From NCBI GenBank assembly GCA_012514545.1, contig JAAZAC010000179.1, forward strand, positions 1-6,557: a stretch of DNA of 6,557 bases. Reading direction: 5' to 3'. The DNA is from Actinomycetales bacterium (lineage in GTDB: Bacteria; Actinomycetota; Actinomycetes; Actinomycetales; Cellulomonadaceae). The notes below the pieces were generated by a model that saw only the letters and a program-made list of their open reading frames with translations, was not told the DNA's origin and made no database searches. Shown here piece by piece: positions 3,591-6,557 of the stretch. The position numbers were made by a program, and so were the translations under genes. The number at the start of each line of letters is the position of its first letter. The first letter of the stretch is position 1.

Positions 3591-6356
3591 GTGAACGTGG
3601 AGGAGAGGATCATCGGGCGGGGGGCACAGCTCGCGGAGATCGCCGAGGGGGTGGTGGGCGACAGCTCGGCGGTCGTCGTCCACGGCGGTCCGGGCTGCGG
3701 ACGCTCGACCGTCCTGCGTGCCGCGGCGGAGGGGGCGACACGCGGCGGAGCGGCCGTGGTCGTCGCCCGGCCGATGGCATTGGACCGGGGCCCGCAGCTG
3801 CGGCTCTGGCGGGCGGTCATCCGCGGGCTCGGGCGCAGGATGGGGCCGTGGCCCGCCTACGGCGTGGCCGAGCCGACCGCGGACGTCGTGCGGTCGCTCG
3901 CCGAGCGGCTCGCCGCGGACCGCCCGGTGGTGGTCGCCATCGACGACGCGCACCTCCTCGACCCGCGCTCGGCGGAGCTGCTCGCCCGCCTCGTCGATCA
4001 GCCCGCGCGCGGGGCCGTCACCCTGCTGGTCGCGACGGCCTCGGGGCGGCTGGCGGCGGTCGTCGTCGCGGCGCTCGCCCGAACGCCGGCGCCGACCGTC
4101 GAGCTCGGCCCGCTCGACGACGACGCCGGCGGCGCCCTGCTCGGGGCCGGGTGGTCACCCGGCGAGCGTGCGCGGCTGCAGCGGCTCGCGGGCGGCGCGC
4201 CGGTGTTCCTCACCGCGCTGGCGGCCCAGGCGCGCCGCCAGGGGATCCCCTCCGGCGAGCCGTGGACGGAGGCGCGGCTGCCGGCGCGGGTGGCGGCCGC
4301 GCTGCGCGGCGAGCTGGCGGCCCTCGACGAGCCGGCCGCCCTGCTCGCGCGCTCTCTCTCGGTCGCCGGTGGAGCGTCCGCTCCGGACCTGCTCGCCGCG
4401 ATCGCCGACCTCCCGCCCGACGCCGTCGCGGACGGGGTCGCGGACCTGGCCGCGCGCCGGCTGGTCGCGGCGTCCGCCGGACGGGTGACATTCACGAGCG
4501 GCGTGGCGGCCGCGGTCGCCTACGAGACCTCCAGCGAGGCGTTCCGGCTCGTCGCGCACGGCCGCGCCGCCCGGGCGCTGGCGACGGCCGCGCCCGCCGT
4601 CCGGGCACCCCACGTCGAACGGTCCGCCGAGCCGGGCGACCCGCTCGCGGTCGAGGTGCTCGCCGAGGCCGCCGCCGCGGTGGCGGCCGACGACCCGGCG
4701 CGCGCCGCCCGCTGGCTCGACGCGGCCGTCCGGCTGCTGCCGGAGGGCCCCGACCCGCGGCGCGAGGCGCTGCTGATCGCGACAGCCAAGACGCTCTTCG
4801 CCGACGGCGACCTGGAGCGCTCCCGCGCGGTTCTCGACCGGCTGCGCGCGCTCCGGCGCGAGCGCGGGGCGGGTCCGCAGGCCGAGGCCGCGGGGCTCGC
4901 CGCGACCGTCGAGGCGCTCCTCGGCGACGCCGACGGCGCGGCCGCCACGCTCGAGCACGGGCTGGCGGAGGCCGGCCGCGAGGCCGACGGCGCCAGTCCG
5001 GGCGCCTGGAGCCTGCACCTCGCGGCGGCGACGCTCAGCTGGCTGCGCTCGGACTGGGGGCGGATGGCCGCCGAGGCCGACGCGGCGCTCGCGGTCGCGC
5101 GCCGTCTCGGCTCGCCGACGCGGGAGCGCGACGCGGCCGCCTTCGCGGCGCTCGCGGCCTACTGCGCCGACCGCGCGGAGGCGCGCGACCGGCTCGAGGT
5201 CGCGATCGCCGCGATCCACCGCGGCCGGGCCGGAGGACCGCCGCCGGCCGTCGTCCTGACCGCGCTCGCCGCCGCCGGGCTGGAGCGCCTGACGACCGCC
5301 GAGCGGCTGCTCGCGGGCCTCCCCCGCCCGGCGGAAGGCGGCGGTGGGATGGTCTGGGCGCTGATCGCGGCGGCGGCGCGCGCGCTCGTGGTGCTGCTGC
5401 AGGGGCGTCCGCGCACCGCGCGGTCGCTGATCGACCGCGACCTCGCCTCCACCGGCGACGTCGGCCTGATGCTCGGGGTCTGGGTCCCGGGCGTCCACGG
5501 CTGGGCGTCGCTGCTGCTCGGCGAGCTCGACACCGCCCTCGCGAGCGCGACCGTCGCTCGCCGGGCGGCCGACGGCTCGCCCGCCCCCGGGCTGCGCTGG
5601 CTGGCGCTGGGGCCGCTCGCGGCGACCCTGCTGGAGATCGGCGACCCCGACCGGGCGGTCGCGGTCCTGCTCGGGAAGGGCGGCGGCGACACGCTCGACC
5701 TGATCGAGCGGGCGGCGCAGGTCCGCTGGTACGAGCTGCTGGTCCGCGCCGAGCTCGCGCGCGACGACGGCGGCGCCGCGAGCCGCTGGCTGGCGCAGGC
5801 GACGCGGATCGCTGCCGAGCGCCCGCTCGACGGCCGCGTCGGGGCCGCGCGGCTGGCCGCCGCGCAACTCGCCGCCCACCGCGACCAGCCCGACCGGGCC
5901 GCCGAGCTGGCGGGCGAGGCGGTCGCCGCGTTCGCGCGCTCGGGCCAGCGGCTCGAAGCGGCCCGGGCCGAGGTCGAGCAGGGCACGGCGCTGGCCGCCG
6001 CCGGCCAGCCGGACGAGGCCCGGGCGATCCTCGCCCGGGCGCGCGATGACCTCGACGCGCGCGGCGCCCGGCTGCTGTTCGACCGCGCCGACCGCGCGCT
6101 GCGCGCGATCGGCGACCCGGCCGGCGGCGGCGTCCTCGCGCCGCTGACCGACCGCGAGCTCGAGGTGGCCAAGCTGGTCGCCGACGGGCTCGCCAACCGC
6201 GAGGTCGCGGAGCGGCTCTACCTCAGCCAGCGCACCGTCGAGCGCCATCTGGCCCGCATCTTCGCCAAGCTCGACATCTCCTCCCGCGCCGCGCTCGCCA
6301 GCCTGGTGGTGCGGGACGGCCTCGCGGCCGACGACGGCCCCCACCCGGACGGCTAG
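3591..6356 (+). CDS. Large ATP-binding LuxR-family transcriptional regulator (LAL type)
   Basis: A 921-residue cytoplasmic regulator, normal length for the LAL/MalT-like group. An N-terminal AAA/STAND-type ATPase domain (about 7-250) starts with IIGRGAQL and has a Walker A region GGPGCGRST (32-40) and Walker B VVVAIDDAH (113-121). The Walker A lysine is Arg38 (CGC codon at 3702-3704), which is unusual. Residues about 350-830 are Ala/Arg/Leu-rich helical repeats resembling TPRs, the usual signal-sensing section. The C-terminus (852-906) is a LuxR helix-turn-helix: LTDRELEVAKLVADGLANRE, then SQRTVERHL and KLDISSRAAL. The start is GTG 3591; the frame is open to 3387, but that part overlaps the GMC gene and its terminator. 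No Shine-Dalgarno is seen, and a TAGGCT -10 lies 10 nt upstream. The gene ends tail to tail with a minus-strand gene. Target genes and ligand are unknown. Confidence 0.93.
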   Translation: MNVEERIIGRGAQLAEIAEGVVGDSSAVVVHGGPGCGRSTVLRAAAEGATRGGAAVVVARPMALDRGPQLRLWRAVIRGLGRRMGPWPAYGVAEPTADVVRSLAERLAADRPVVVAIDDAHLLDPRSAELLARLVDQPARGAVTLLVATASGRLAAVVVAALARTPAPTVELGPLDDDAGGALLGAGWSPGERARLQRLAGGAPVFLTALAAQARRQGIPSGEPWTEARLPARVAAALRGELAALDEPAALLARSLSVAGGASAPDLLAAIADLPPDAVADGVADLAARRLVAASAGRVTFTSGVAAAVAYETSSEAFRLVAHGRAARALATAAPAVRAPHVERSAEPGDPLAVEVLAEAAAAVAADDPARAARWLDAAVRLLPEGPDPRREALLIATAKTLFADGDLERSRAVLDRLRALRRERGAGPQAEAAGLAATVEALLGDADGAAATLEHGLAEAGREADGASPGAWSLHLAAATLSWLRSDWGRMAAEADAALAVARRLGSPTRERDAAAFAALAAYCADRAEARDRLEVAIAAIHRGRAGGPPPAVVLTALAAAGLERLTTAERLLAGLPRPAEGGGGMVWALIAAAARALVVLLQGRPRTARSLIDRDLASTGDVGLMLGVWVPGVHGWASLLLGELDTALASATVARRAADGSPAPGLRWLALGPLAATLLEIGDPDRAVAVLLGKGGGDTLDLIERAAQVRWYELLVRAELARDDGGAASRWLAQATRIAAERPLDGRVGAARLAAAQLAAHRDQPDRAAELAGEAVAAFARSGQRLEAARAEVEQGTALAAAGQPDEARAILARARDDLDARGARLLFDRADRALRAIGDPAGGGVLAPLTDRELEVAKLVADGLANREVAERLYLSQRTVERHLARIFAKLDISSRAALASLVVRDGLAADDGPHPDG

Positions 6357-6557
6357 GGGTCGAACTCCCCGGGGGCGCTCGCGGGGGGTGGCGGCGGTGG
6401 CGCGGGCGCGGGAGCGGGAGCCGGCGCCGAGGGGGCCGCCGGCTCGACGCCGAACTCGACGTCGGCCGCGGCTGCGCTCGCCGCGCCGCCCGTCGCGGTG
6501 CTGGGCGACGACGTCGCGCCCGCCGCCCGCCGCGCCCGGCGGCGGGCGGTCGTGGCC
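6353..6557 (-). CDS. C-terminal end of an Ala/Pro-rich protein (partial at right edge)
   Basis: A minus-strand frame runs open from the right edge to TAG at 6355-6353, about 67 residues. Reading to the C-terminus: an Arg/Ala stretch (TTARRRARRAAGA), a Ser/Thr/Ala/Gly-rich linker, DVEFGVEP, then a long Ala-Pro and poly-Pro tract, and the end GEFDP. Third codon positions are nearly all G or C, and the end is acidic after a low-complexity tail, which looks like a natural C-terminus. The stop shares CTAG with the stop of the regulator, so the genes converge with a 4-bp overlap. No domain can be recognised: the part seen is only a disordered tail, and the folded region lies outside the window. In such GC-rich DNA open frames occur by chance, hence the moderate confidence. 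Confidence 0.55.
   Translation of the reverse strand, partial: ATTARRRARRAAGATSSPSTATGGAASAAAADVEFGVEPAAPSAPAPAPAPAPPPPPPASAPGEFDP

Noticed and set aside
1901..3820. Long minus-strand open frame (639 codons) opposite the GMC gene
   Set aside because: It runs antisense to a gene with clear FAD and catalytic motifs, crosses the operon terminator and the next promoter, and encodes a Pro/Gly/Arg/Val-rich sequence with no recognisable domain. Stop codons are rare in every frame at this GC content.
3848..6049. Second plus-strand frame of 733 codons inside the regulator gene
   Set aside because: Extremely Arg/Gly/Ala/Pro-rich, with no ribosome site and no domain; a frame-shifted shadow of the LAL gene.
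4620..6060. Dense GCC/GCG/CGC runs that look like low-complexity repeats
   Set aside because: They are codon-biased Ala/Arg/Leu helical repeats of the regulator's TPR-like region and not DNA-level tandem repeats.
4155..6344. Long minus-strand open frame (729 codons) opposite the LuxR regulator
   Set aside because: Arg/Gly/Ala/Gln-rich with no motif, fully antisense to a well-supported gene; a composition effect.

Overview
The window is about 6.5 kb of very GC-rich DNA. Codon third positions are almost all G or C, there are GTG and TTG starts, actinobacterial -10-like elements (TANNNT), and a giant LuxR-type ATPase regulator. This points to a high-GC actinobacterium. The mix of a LAL regulator with a GMC dehydrogenase and its small subunit would suit Thermoleophilia/Solirubrobacterales, but that placement is a guess from gene style and not proven by any marker.

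Layout, left to right on the + strand: (1) the last 36 codons of an unidentified gene, ending at 113; (2) a leader region with a 9-bp hairpin just upstream of a strong Shine-Dalgarno, then a secreted S1 (trypsin-fold) serine protease at 199-1065; (3) a 275-nt intergenic region with a perfect 18-bp terminator hairpin, a second dyad, a TATAGG -10 candidate placed to make a leaderless 28-codon small ORF, a 12-bp palindrome and an inverted repeat; (4) a translationally coupled pair at 1341-3481, made of a Tat-signal small subunit (gluconate 2-dehydrogenase subunit 3 family) and a GMC flavin dehydrogenase, closed by a strong hairpin; (5) a short promoter region with an operator-like dyad, then a 921-residue LuxR-family regulator with an N-terminal ATPase domain at 3591-6356; (6) on the - strand, the C-terminal end of an Ala/Pro-rich protein that meets the regulator tail to tail at a shared CTAG.

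The dehydrogenase pair is the best-defined functional unit. The small subunit carries the only export signal, so the folded, FAD-loaded large subunit is probably carried through Tat as a passenger and acts outside the membrane as a sugar, polyol or alcohol dehydrogenase. A C-x5-C-x3-C motif in the large subunit suggests an extra iron-sulfur relay. The cytochrome subunit that often completes such complexes is not next to the pair. The serine protease would also act outside the cell. The LAL regulator has its own promoter and terminator separation, so a link to the dehydrogenase is possible but not shown.

No mobile element, CRISPR array, tRNA or rRNA was seen. Nothing here is clearly a new type of system. 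The points most worth a second look are the leader region upstream of the dehydrogenase, the iron-sulfur motif, and the arginine that replaces the Walker A lysine in the regulator.
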